From Spirochaetaceae bacterium (GTDB taxonomy: Bacteria > Spirochaetota > Spirochaetia > DSM-27196 > PWMO01): 58,896 bases of DNA. A program made the translations under genes and the position numbers. Below, piece by piece: positions 48,591-55,963 of the stretch. The first letter of the stretch is position 1; each line of letters opens with the position of its first letter. Below the pieces are notes generated by a model. That model did no database searches and was not told the DNA's origin. It was given only the letters and a program-made list of their open reading frames with translations. The stretch is from assembly GCA_007693945.1 (NCBI GenBank), contig RECP01000098.1:1-58896 (forward strand). The letters are read 5' to 3'.

Positions 48591-50347
48591 ACGGTGTCTT
48601 CTACGGGCAGATCGATGAAGAATGTCGTGCCGGAACCCGGCTGCGTCTCGAACCAGATCTGACCGCGATGGTCGAACACAATGCGCTCCACGATCGAAAG
48701 ACCCAGGCCGGTTCCCTGCTTTTTGGTGGTGAAGTACGGATTAAACACTTTGTCGTGATAATCGCCGTCAATTCCCGGCCCGGTATCCTGTACCTGGATC
48801 CTACAGTACAGGCTGTTGCCCTTCTTGACAAGGTCGGCCCGCACGAAGATCTCACCGGAACCGCTCATTGCCTCGGTAGCGTTGGTAAACAGATTGGCCA
48901 GCACCTGCTTGATCTGTCCGGCATCGACAACCAGCGTGATCGCCTCATCCAGCTGGGAACAGTGTATCACCAGCTCAGGCCAGGTGGAGTAGGTGGACAC
49001 GACTTCCGAGACCAGCGATTTCAACTGAACGCGCTCGGGCACCGGATCGGGTAGTCGTGAAAAGTTGCGAAACTCGCTGAGCAGGGTGTTGAGGCCGTCG
49101 ACCTCGGTAACGATCGCCTGAATCGCGGCTTCGAAGACCGGCTCAAAGTCTTCGCTGCCGCTGCGATACTTTTTCAGGACCCGTTGCGCCGACAACTTGA
49201 TCGGTGTCAGCGGGTTCTTGATCTCGTGCGCCAGTCTCTGGGCAATTTCCTGCCACGCGGCAACCTTCTCGGTTTGCAGAATCTTTCTGCGCGAGCGCTC
49301 GAGCTCGGTAACCATCGAGTTGAACGAGCGCACCAGCAATCCGAGATCATCGTTGGAGCGCGTCAGGATACGGAACGAGTAGTCGCCTTCGGCAACGCGG
49401 CGCGTCGCTTCCTCGAGGTTGATAATCGGGCGGGTGATTTCCTCGCTGAGCAGCACGCTCACCAGGATCGCGAGCAGGAACAGCGGAAAGCTGAACAGTC
49501 CGAAGAAGAGCGCCACGGCCTGCAGGAAGGCTCCGCGGAGCTGATCGACCTGGCTGAAGGTCTCCAGTGCGCTGGTGAGATTCTGCGCTCGCTGATCGAA
49601 CCCCTCGGGCAGCATGACGCTCAGCACCACAATCAGATCACCGTCGGGATGAGTGACGCGCACGCGCAGAAAGGTATCCTGATCGACGCTGTCACGCATC
49701 ACATGGCCTTCGCGACCCGCGCGCACCTGGGTCGAGCGCAGCCACGAACGTTCGTCACCGGCGGCGTAGCGCTCGTTGAGGTTCTCGTCGAATACCTGGA
49801 AGCCGCTAATCTCGGGCCGCACCAGCCTGATTGTGTCCCAGGCACGGCGCGGATTGGTTCGGGCATCGGCAAGCACGCTGCGAAAAGCTCCACCGTCAAC
49901 GAAGGCTTCCAGCTTGCTGACCTGATCGTCGTAGTAGTGCAGCGCGATATCGAGACCGCCGCGTAACGCCTCGCCGGTAGGCACGGCAAACAGCGATCCC
50001 ATGATGCTATTGAGGAAGCTGAGCGCCAGAATGCCCTGCGGTGCGGACGCCAGCAACACCACGAAGAAGAAGAATGCCAGAATTCGAACCCGCAGCGAAG
50101 CACCCGGGCGGCCCTGGCGACGGTCGTTGATCAGCTTCACCAGGTGGATTACGATCGTCACCAGCAGGAACACCGGAAACGAGACCGCCAGCACCATAAT
50201 CAGCCGGCCGGTCGGTGTCCCGGCAACCGTGAAGTCGGACAGAAGCTGACCGGCAAAAACCAGCACCAGCACGATCAGGAAGAGATATAGCAGTACGACG
50301 CTGATCAGTCCCGGTGCCGAAGCGGTCGGCGAGAACCGTGCCTTCAC
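48587..50347 (-). CDS. NtrY-like membrane sensor histidine kinase
   Basis: A 586-residue kinase starting at a GTG at 50347, which overlaps the preceding stop by four bases; the frame is open 39 bases earlier but that start would sit inside the upstream gene. Three or four N-terminal membrane helices are followed by a periplasmic loop with a further helix (AVALFFGLFSFPLFLLAILVS), a HAMP domain, and DHp motif RLAHEIKNPLTPIK with the phosphorylated histidine. ATP-binding boxes NLFTNATEAM, DTGPGI and GTGLGLSIV follow. This is the NtrY architecture. It phosphorylates the NtrC-type regulator encoded next. Signal unknown. Confidence 0.92.
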   Translation of the reverse strand: MKARFSPTASAPGLISVVLLYLFLIVLVLVFAGQLLSDFTVAGTPTGRLIMVLAVSFPVFLLVTIVIHLVKLINDRRQGRPGASLRVRILAFFFFVVLLASAPQGILALSFLNSIMGSLFAVPTGEALRGGLDIALHYYDDQVSKLEAFVDGGAFRSVLADARTNPRRAWDTIRLVRPEISGFQVFDENLNERYAAGDERSWLRSTQVRAGREGHVMRDSVDQDTFLRVRVTHPDGDLIVVLSVMLPEGFDQRAQNLTSALETFSQVDQLRGAFLQAVALFFGLFSFPLFLLAILVSVLLSEEITRPIINLEEATRRVAEGDYSFRILTRSNDDLGLLVRSFNSMVTELERSRRKILQTEKVAAWQEIAQRLAHEIKNPLTPIKLSAQRVLKKYRSGSEDFEPVFEAAIQAIVTEVDGLNTLLSEFRNFSRLPDPVPERVQLKSLVSEVVSTYSTWPELVIHCSQLDEAITLVVDAGQIKQVLANLFTNATEAMSGSGEIFVRADLVKKGNSLYCRIQVQDTGPGIDGDYHDKVFNPYFTTKKQGTGLGLSIVERIVFDHRGQIWFETQPGSGTTFFIDLPVEDTV

Positions 50348-50952
50348 GTAGCGCCCCCGAAGGCTTGCAGGTCCACACGCCTCCACGGAGTCACAACCGT
50401 ATCGCCCGGCCGCACCGCACCGAGGAAATCAAGCGCCGGCACCAGACGCACCGGCCGTAGTTCCACCTGGCACATCAGGTAGTGATACTCGAGATCGTCG
50501 ATGGTGTTAGTGGGAACGGGAAACGCCGCCAGAGAAAAGAACTCCTCGAGGAAGACGTCGGCCGAGCTGATGCGGCGCTGCGTCCCGACCGCCGACTCGA
50601 TCACGTACTCGCGCGTGAACGGATCACGGTGGGCGGTGAAACTCGGATGGTACTCGGCGATCAGGCGGTCACCCAGCAGGCGCGACGGGCCGCGGACCGG
50701 CTGGTAGAGTCGGATGGAGAAGGTGATCTCGGAGCGCATACCCGCCGCGAGCGACTCGAGCACCTGTTCGCCCCGGTAGTCCAGCTCGACCGCCACCGAG
50801 ATCGACCGCGGTCCGATACGCGTAACCACCGACGCTTCCTGGGCACTCAGCGGACCAGCCACCGTAAACAGCAGCACGCCCAGCGCCGCGCAGATAACAG
50901 TCCGCGAGTCAGTCCTCCTCGAAACGGTTGTCGAACAGTGTCGCGAGCGCAT
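50344..50952 (-). CDS. DUF4390-type exported protein
   Basis: A 202-residue protein with an uncleaved or cleaved N-terminal signal: an arginine-rich start followed by TVICAALGVLLFTVAGPLSAQ. The body is a beta-rich domain (SVAVELDYRGEQVLESLAAGM, EITFSIRLYQPVRGPSRLLG) matching DUF4390 proteins, often found next to NtrY/NtrX-type genes and of unknown function. The ATG at 50952 lies inside ptsH in another frame and has AGCAGGAAG eight bases upstream; no ATG, GTG or TTG occurs between the ptsH stop and the signal-peptide core, so overlap is needed. Likely periplasmic, perhaps an accessory to the kinase it overlaps by four bases. Confidence 0.7.
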   Translation of the reverse strand: MRSRHCSTTVSRRTDSRTVICAALGVLLFTVAGPLSAQEASVVTRIGPRSISVAVELDYRGEQVLESLAAGMRSEITFSIRLYQPVRGPSRLLGDRLIAEYHPSFTAHRDPFTREYVIESAVGTQRRISSADVFLEEFFSLAAFPVPTNTIDDLEYHYLMCQVELRPVRLVPALDFLGAVRPGDTVVTPWRRVDLQAFGGAT

Positions 50953-51175
50953 CGATTGCTTCCTGCTCATCGGAGCCCTCCGCGCGGATACTGATAACTG
51001 AGTTATAAGCTGCGCCAAGCGTGATGATGCCCATGATCGATTTGGCGTTGATCTCTTCGCCATCCTTCTGGAACATGATCTTTGAATCGTACTTACCCGC
51101 AGTTTGCACAATCAGAGCTGCCGGACGGGCGTGGATACCCGCGCGGTTCGTCACCGTTACGTCTCGCTCGATCAT
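50909..51175 (-). CDS. ptsH: HPr phosphocarrier protein
   Basis: An 88-residue HPr. His15 in GIHARPAA is the phosphocarrier site and Ser46 in NAKSIMGIITLGA is the target of HPr kinase, both at canonical positions. With hprK directly upstream (one base between genes), this is a regulatory HPr of carbon or nitrogen control; no PTS permease is seen in the window. The acidic C-terminus (NRFEED) is unremarkable. The start at 51175 follows the hprK stop and is standard in length. Its last 44 bases overlap the start of the DUF4390 gene in another frame. Confidence 0.97.
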   Translation of the reverse strand: MIERDVTVTNRAGIHARPAALIVQTAGKYDSKIMFQKDGEEINAKSIMGIITLGAAYNSVISIRAEGSDEQEAIDALATLFDNRFEED

Positions 51176-51176
51176 G

Positions 51177-52160
51177 CTAACCCTCGTGCCTGTTGCGGAA
51201 GTATGTGCTGCGCGCGTTCTCGCTCTCCAGCCATTTGAGCACGCTCTGGTTGAACTCGCGCGCCGAGTAGTAACCCATCTTCTTCAGCCGCTCGTTACGC
51301 GCAGCCGTCTCGATGATGATAGGTATATTGCGCCCCGCCTTGACCGGGATCTCCAACACGGGAACCTTGACGCCCAGAATCTCCTTGTAGTTCTCCTCTG
51401 CACCGATTCGATCGTACTGCTTGTTGGAGTCCCAGTACTCCAGCTCGACCACCAGCTGGATCTGCTTGCTCTGGCGGATCGCGCCAACTCCAAACAGGTG
51501 GGTGATGTTTATGATTCCCAGACCACGAATCTCCATATGGTGTCCAAGCGCCTTGTTGGCGCCCTGGCCGAGCAGGATGTTGCCCGCAATGCAGCGGATC
51601 TCAACCGCATCGTCGGCTACCAGCCGATGACCGCGTTCGACCAGTTCCAGCGCCGTCTCGCTCTTGCCGACGCCGCTGTCGCCCAGAATCAGAACACCGA
51701 TCCCGAACACTTCCGCCAACACCCCGTGAATCGTCTCAACCGAGGCGAAGACGTTGGACAGCGCCCGCATCAGCCGGCTGGAGAACTCGGAACTCGCGAG
51801 GTCCGTCTTGAGCACCGGACACTGCGACGACTCGGCCATCTCAAAGAAGCGCGGCGTCGGATCCAGTCCGTGGGTGAACAGCACGCAGGGCAGCTGGTAG
51901 CGAAAGAACAGCTCGAGCACCTCCGTATTGCCGGTCTCCTCGAGCTTGCGGAGAAACGCGGTCTCACCACGGCCGAACAGCTGGATGCGGTCGTCACCGA
52001 AACTGTCGAAAAAGCCGCTCAACGCCAATCCGGGCCGGTTTATGTCGGGGACACGGATTTCGCGCGTCAGCCCGGGGCGCCCCCCGATACAGTGCAGGTC
52101 GAGGGCATCATGCTCTTTCAGGTCCAGATCGAGCAGGTCGAGAACGGTGAAACTCTTCAT
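51177..52160 (-). CDS. hprK: HPr kinase/phosphorylase
   Basis: A 327-residue bifunctional enzyme that phosphorylates and dephosphorylates HPr on Ser46. The P-loop is GDSGVGKSETALELVERGHRLVADD (160-184; Walker A GDSGVGKS), with the catalytic His145 in IHGVLAEVFG and the HprK signature MEIRGLGIINITHLFG and LGVKVPVLEIPVKAGRNI (in part). N- and C-domains have normal length. It lies three bases after hpf and one before ptsH, so kinase and substrate are cotranscribed with rpoN, as in many bacteria outside the Firmicutes. It couples metabolic state to HPr phosphorylation. Confidence 0.97.
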   Translation of the reverse strand: MKSFTVLDLLDLDLKEHDALDLHCIGGRPGLTREIRVPDINRPGLALSGFFDSFGDDRIQLFGRGETAFLRKLEETGNTEVLELFFRYQLPCVLFTHGLDPTPRFFEMAESSQCPVLKTDLASSEFSSRLMRALSNVFASVETIHGVLAEVFGIGVLILGDSGVGKSETALELVERGHRLVADDAVEIRCIAGNILLGQGANKALGHHMEIRGLGIINITHLFGVGAIRQSKQIQLVVELEYWDSNKQYDRIGAEENYKEILGVKVPVLEIPVKAGRNIPIIIETAARNERLKKMGYYSAREFNQSVLKWLESENARSTYFRNRHEG

Positions 52161-52163
52161 CTA

Positions 52164-52460
52164 TCAGGCCTTGTGCTCCTTGATCTTGTCTTTCTCCTTG
52201 CGAACCTTCATCTCCAGCTTGTCCAACAGCTTCTCAAGTCCTTCGTGCAACTCAAACGCCCTCAGCTTGATCATATGCGATTTACCCCAACGGAAGTGGA
52301 TCTTGACTTCGAGCTCAAACTCGCGCGCATCACGTACCAGGGTGAACTCGATATCGACTATCATATCCCTGGCAAATTCAATCTTCTGTAGCTTTTCCTC
52401 TATGAAATCCCGAGTTTCGTCTCTCAGATCGAAATGAACCGCCTGGATTTCCAGATGCAT
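52164..52460 (-). CDS. hpf: Short ribosome hibernation promoting factor
   Basis: A 98-residue HPF/RaiA-type protein: MHLEIQAVHFDLRDETRDFI, then VDIEFTLVRDAREFELEVKIHF and a lysine-rich C-terminal helix (LLDKLEMKVRKEKDKIKEHK). It binds the ribosomal decoding centre in slow growth and promotes dimer or hibernating ribosomes. ATG at 52460 is used because GGAGG sits seven bases upstream; a GTG six bases earlier is in frame. The usual long-form C-terminal dimerisation domain is absent, so this is the short type found next to rpoN in proteobacteria. Confidence 0.9.
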   Translation of the reverse strand: MHLEIQAVHFDLRDETRDFIEEKLQKIEFARDMIVDIEFTLVRDAREFELEVKIHFRWGKSHMIKLRAFELHEGLEKLLDKLEMKVRKEKDKIKEHKA

Positions 52461-52482
52461 ACGCACACCTCCGTTGTGTCTG

Positions 52483-53862
52483 TTACCGTTCGTACGATGA
52501 GCTGATATCCAACTCCTTGCGATACTTGGTCACCGTCCGCCGGGCTATGTTTATTCCGCGCTTGCTCAAGAGGTCCGAGATCCGCTGGTCTGAAAGGTGT
52601 TTTTCAGCACGCCCCTCGTCCTCCAGGATCTCCTTGACTATCTGCTTGACTGCCTCCTTGGAATAGCGCGACCCCGTCGAGCCGGCGCCGGAAATCGAGT
52701 TGGAGAAGAAGTACTTCAGTTCGAAGATACCCCATTCAGTCTGGATATACTTGCTGCTGGTAATGCGCGAGACCGTAGCCTCGTGAACCCCGACTTCAGC
52801 GGCAATGTCCTTGAGGGTCAACGGCACGAGCCCCTTGGGGCCCCGCAGGAAGAAATCGCGCTGGAACTCCACGATCGCGCGTGCGACGTTCATCAGCGTC
52901 TGATTTCGCTGATGAATGCTGTTGATAAACCAGCGTGCGTCCTTGACCGACTGGTTCACGAACCGTTTTACCGTCTTTTCCTGGCCCGCCTCGCGATTGC
53001 CCGACATCTCGGTGAAGAACGAATTGATGCCCAGCACCGGGATCTCTTCGTCATTCACAATAAGGACAAACTGGCCCTCCCGCAGCTTGACCATGAGGTC
53101 CGGGACTACGTACGTCGGGCTGTCCGAAGAGAACTCGCGACCGGGGAACGGCGTCAGGCGACGGATCGCCTCGAGCGCCTCGAGCACCTGCTGCTCATCA
53201 ATCTTGAGCTTACGCGCGATATCGGCGTACTTGCCGCGTTCGAGCAGATCGAGAAAGTCCCGGATAATCGGTATTGCGGCCTCGTGCATATCCTCGGCCA
53301 GTTCAGCCTGCACCACCAGCGACTCGCGGTAGTCGCACACGCAGGTACCGACAGGATCGAAGCGCCGGATCATCGAAACCATCGGCTCGATCAGCGCGTG
53401 ATGCTGCTCCGGCACCACCACTTCAACCGGCTCACGGTGGAAACCGTTGGCGTCGAGGTTGTTGATGAGCGCTTCACCGACCGCGAAGCTCTGCGGTGAG
53501 ATCGGCTGGAGGCGCAGTTGCCACAGCAGATGCTCGTGCAGCGATTCGGGCCTCGACAGCGCGCCTTCCATGAAGCGTCGCTTGGCGTCGCCGGCCTCGT
53601 CGTCGTAGCCGCCGGCCGTGAAGCCGGGGTCCGACGTGTTCTCGAAGTAATCGTATTCCTCTGTCTGCTTGCTGTCGACTTCGTCCAGCGACAGCATCTG
53701 AGCGTCCTCGACCACCTCGAGCGCCGGATTTGCCTCGATTTCCTGTTGAATACGCAGTCTCAGATCCTGCAGCGGCATTGCCATGAGCTGAATGCTCTGG
53801 TAGAGCTGCGGATTCATCTTGAGGCGCTGTTCCTGGACCAGAGCAGGCTTCTGAAACTGCAA
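52483..53862 (-). CDS. rpoN: RNA polymerase sigma-54 factor
   Basis: A 459-residue sigma-54. Region I is glutamine/leucine-rich (RLKMNPQLYQSIQLMAMPLQ), followed by an acidic region II and the core-binding and DNA-binding region III. The RpoN box ARRTVTKYR near the end and the preceding helix-turn-helix (LKDIAAEVGVHEATVSRIT) are intact. The start is TTG at 53862, behind GGAGGAACTGA, and agrees with the usual N-terminus. The first gene of the run with hpf, hprK, ptsH, DUF4390, kinase, regulator, lexA and holA, so the sigma factor and its activator are co-expressed. Confidence 0.96.
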   Translation of the reverse strand: MQFQKPALVQEQRLKMNPQLYQSIQLMAMPLQDLRLRIQQEIEANPALEVVEDAQMLSLDEVDSKQTEEYDYFENTSDPGFTAGGYDDEAGDAKRRFMEGALSRPESLHEHLLWQLRLQPISPQSFAVGEALINNLDANGFHREPVEVVVPEQHHALIEPMVSMIRRFDPVGTCVCDYRESLVVQAELAEDMHEAAIPIIRDFLDLLERGKYADIARKLKIDEQQVLEALEAIRRLTPFPGREFSSDSPTYVVPDLMVKLREGQFVLIVNDEEIPVLGINSFFTEMSGNREAGQEKTVKRFVNQSVKDARWFINSIHQRNQTLMNVARAIVEFQRDFFLRGPKGLVPLTLKDIAAEVGVHEATVSRITSSKYIQTEWGIFELKYFFSNSISGAGSTGSRYSKEAVKQIVKEILEDEGRAEKHLSDQRISDLLSKRGINIARRTVTKYRKELDISSSYER

Positions 53863-53888
53863 TCAGTTCCTCCGTCAGAGCGTGTCTA

Positions 53889-53920
53889 GATATATTGAAG
53901 CAGGGGTGGTGCTTTGTCAA
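53889..53920 (-). promoter_or_regulatory. Candidate promoter of the rpoN run
   Basis: On the minus strand TTGACA (53920-53915) is followed 20 bases later by TATATC (53894-53889), with the rpoN TTG about 27 bases further on. The -35 is perfect but the spacing is long. It is the only promoter-like element in the 159-base gap 53863-54021 between lptB and rpoN. Confidence 0.35.
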
Positions 53921-54021
53921 CGTGAACCGAAAGCGGTGCGAACTGCCGGATACTCCGGCTTTCACCAGGCTTCGTGGCAGCTATGACAGCCCGCTGATCG
54001 GTGCGCGGAACGCCTCCCTGA

Positions 54022-54774
54022 TCAGATCTGAAAACGCTCACCGAGGTAGACTTTACGTGCCAACTCGTTGGCCATCACCTCGTCGCGGCTGCCCGCCACG
54101 ACGATCTCGCCGTCCTTGATGATGTAGGAACGGTTGGTGATCTCCAGCGTATCACGCACGTTATGGTCGGTCAGCAGCACACCGATACCCTTGGCCGAGA
54201 GGGTCTGAATGATGCTCTTTATCTCGTGTACCGCAATTGGATCGATGCCGGCAAACGGCTCGTCGAGCAGCAGAAACTTTGGTTCGATTGCCAGGGCACG
54301 CGCGATTTCGGTGCGCCGGCGTTCGCCGCCGGAGAGTGTGTAGGCCCGCTGCCGCGCAACCGCCTCGATACCCAGTTCACTGAGCAGATAAGCCTGTCGC
54401 TGCCGCTTCTCCGCGGTCGTGAGATCGGTGCGCGGCTCGAGTACCGCCCACAGGTTGTCGGCCACGGTCAACTTGCGGAACACCGACGGCTCCTGCGACA
54501 GGTAGGAGATGCCCAAACGTGCCCGGCGGTACATCGGCCACCCGGTAATCACCCTGTCATCGATCTGAATCTCGCCGGCGTTCGGTCGGATGAAGCCGAC
54601 GATCATGTAGAAGACGGTAGTCTTGCCGGCACCGTTCGGGCCCAGAAAGCCGACCACCTCAGACTGCCGCATCTCAAACGAAACGCCCTTGACCACCAGT
54701 TTGCGCCCGTAGCGCTTCTGCAGATCACGCACCCGCAGCGCGCTACGGCCGTTGACCTCAGGGGGCATCATCAT
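54022..54774 (-). CDS. lptB: LPS export ABC transporter ATPase
   Basis: A 250-residue ATPase: Walker A GPNGAGKTT, Q-loop YLSQEPSVF, signature TLSGGERRR, Walker B FLLLDEPFAGID and switch LLTDHNVRDTL, the exact LptB pattern. LptB drives extraction of LPS or a related glycolipid by LptFG from the inner membrane. The start at the first ATG of an MMM run (54774) has AGAGG at good distance and overlaps lptA by 17 bases. It is the last gene of the pyrG-lptC-lptA-lptB run. Whether this spirochaete makes LPS is not known from the window; relatives without LPS keep similar genes. Confidence 0.94.
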   Translation of the reverse strand: MMMPPEVNGRSALRVRDLQKRYGRKLVVKGVSFEMRQSEVVGFLGPNGAGKTTVFYMIVGFIRPNAGEIQIDDRVITGWPMYRRARLGISYLSQEPSVFRKLTVADNLWAVLEPRTDLTTAEKRQRQAYLLSELGIEAVARQRAYTLSGGERRRTEIARALAIEPKFLLLDEPFAGIDPIAVHEIKSIIQTLSAKGIGVLLTDHNVRDTLEITNRSYIIKDGEIVVAGSRDEVMANELARKVYLGERFQI

Positions 54775-55420
54775 CGGCTTCCTCTTCACCGGCGGTCGTA
54801 ATCGTTCCGCGCACCTCACCCTGCAGGCTGATCTCATCACGGTCTATGTCTATTACAATGCGTGCGGCGCGGTACTGGTCCCCTTTCCAGAAGACAACCG
54901 GCAGACCTGACAGCTCGAGCACGTTCTGCTCGCGCCGGTAGCGCGCAAACTCGCTGCGTGTGGTCAGATCGTCACCCAGAATGCGTACGCCGACCTGAAC
55001 GATGGTGAGATTATCGCGCGCGCGGTTTTCCAGCAGTGCCCCCTTGACAACAGTCTCGTTGCGCTGATCCTCCATGATCGCGTTACCCTCGGCACGCGTA
55101 ATGCGTTCGCGCCGATCGTAGATCAGCCGGTCAGCGGTCAGCACAATCTCCTGCTCGCGCTCAACCACACGCACGTTGCCGGTAGCCACCGCAAATCGGA
55201 AATCGTCCCCGTAAATCTCGATCTGGTCGGCCTCAATCTCGGTATCGTCTGAAATGACGCGCGCGTTGCCGGTAAGCCGTGTACGCTCGCGACCCTCGGC
55301 GAAGACGATACGGGTGGAATCTCCGAAAAACTCAAAGGTCGAGGCGGCCGCCACCGATGGTGTTCCCGGCAACCACACGACCCACAGCATCATCATGAGC
55401 AACGCGACGCGTCTATTCAT
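54758..55420 (-). CDS. lptA: LptA/OstA-like periplasmic lipid transport protein
   Basis: A 220-residue exported protein. A signal peptide (ALLMMMLWVVWLPGTPSVAAA) is followed by a beta-jellyroll typical of OstA/LptA: NARVISDDTEIEADQIEIYGD, TGNVRVVEREQEIVLTADRL and RAEGNAIMEDQRNETVVKGA. Such proteins form the bridge across the periplasm that carries glycolipid to the outer membrane. Its C-terminus (EEEADDDAP) is acidic. It overlaps lptC by eight bases upstream and lptB by 17 downstream, so the three Lpt genes are translationally linked. Sequence similarity is fold-level, so confidence is a little lower than for lptB. Confidence 0.85.
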   Translation of the reverse strand: MNRRVALLMMMLWVVWLPGTPSVAAASTFEFFGDSTRIVFAEGRERTRLTGNARVISDDTEIEADQIEIYGDDFRFAVATGNVRVVEREQEIVLTADRLIYDRRERITRAEGNAIMEDQRNETVVKGALLENRARDNLTIVQVGVRILGDDLTTRSEFARYRREQNVLELSGLPVVFWKGDQYRAARIVIDIDRDEISLQGEVRGTITTAGEEEADDDAP

Positions 55421-55961
55421 CGTCGGCTACCAGTATCCCGCTGACCCGTTCCGCGAACTCCACCGTGCTGCGACGCATGTCGGCGATGAAGCCGTATCCA
55501 CTTATCTTCGAGCCGCCGTCACGTTCGACACGCACCAGCCCGCCGGGCGCGCCGGTGAGCGTGCGCGCGTCATCATCCCATCGCAGCCATTCGGCGTAGA
55601 TACCGGCCTGCTGCTGGTGAGAGTAGAACGCGATATTGCCGGACATCTCGATATCGTCGCTGTTGGTGAAGTAGACCGCCGAATCCGCCGAACCGGCACT
55701 GAGCACGGTACCGATACCGTCGGTCTCCTCGAACACAAAACCGGCAAAGATCTGTTTCTGCTGTTCCGGGTAGTGCTCAACACGCGATGCGCTCACGCGA
55801 AACCGGCGCGTCTCGCTGCGCACGATTACCAGCTGCGCCTCAACCAGTACCGTCTCGGGCACCGATTCAGCGCGGTCATCTCCGACCTGCGCCGGACGGT
55901 AATCAAGGCTGCAGCCTCCGATCAGCACAGCCGCCAACACGATTGTACGCAGCAGACGCAT
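55413..55961 (-). CDS. lptC: LptC-like lipoprotein
   Basis: A 182-residue protein. The short N-terminal signal ends in a lipobox (LIGGCS, Cys17), so it is predicted to be a lipoprotein rather than the usual single-helix inner-membrane anchor. The domain that follows (AQLVIVRSETRRFRVSASRV; VYFTNSDDIEMSGNIAFYSH; ARTLTGAPGGLVRVERDGG) is a beta-taco of LptC/OstA type. Its place between pyrG and lptA matches LptC. It probably receives glycolipid from the LptBFG complex and passes it to LptA. The start is two bases after the pyrG stop. Confidence 0.8.
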   Translation of the reverse strand: MRLLRTIVLAAVLIGGCSLDYRPAQVGDDRAESVPETVLVEAQLVIVRSETRRFRVSASRVEHYPEQQKQIFAGFVFEETDGIGTVLSAGSADSAVYFTNSDDIEMSGNIAFYSHQQQAGIYAEWLRWDDDARTLTGAPGGLVRVERDGGSKISGYGFIADMRRSTVEFAERVSGILVADDE

Positions 55962-55963
55962 AA

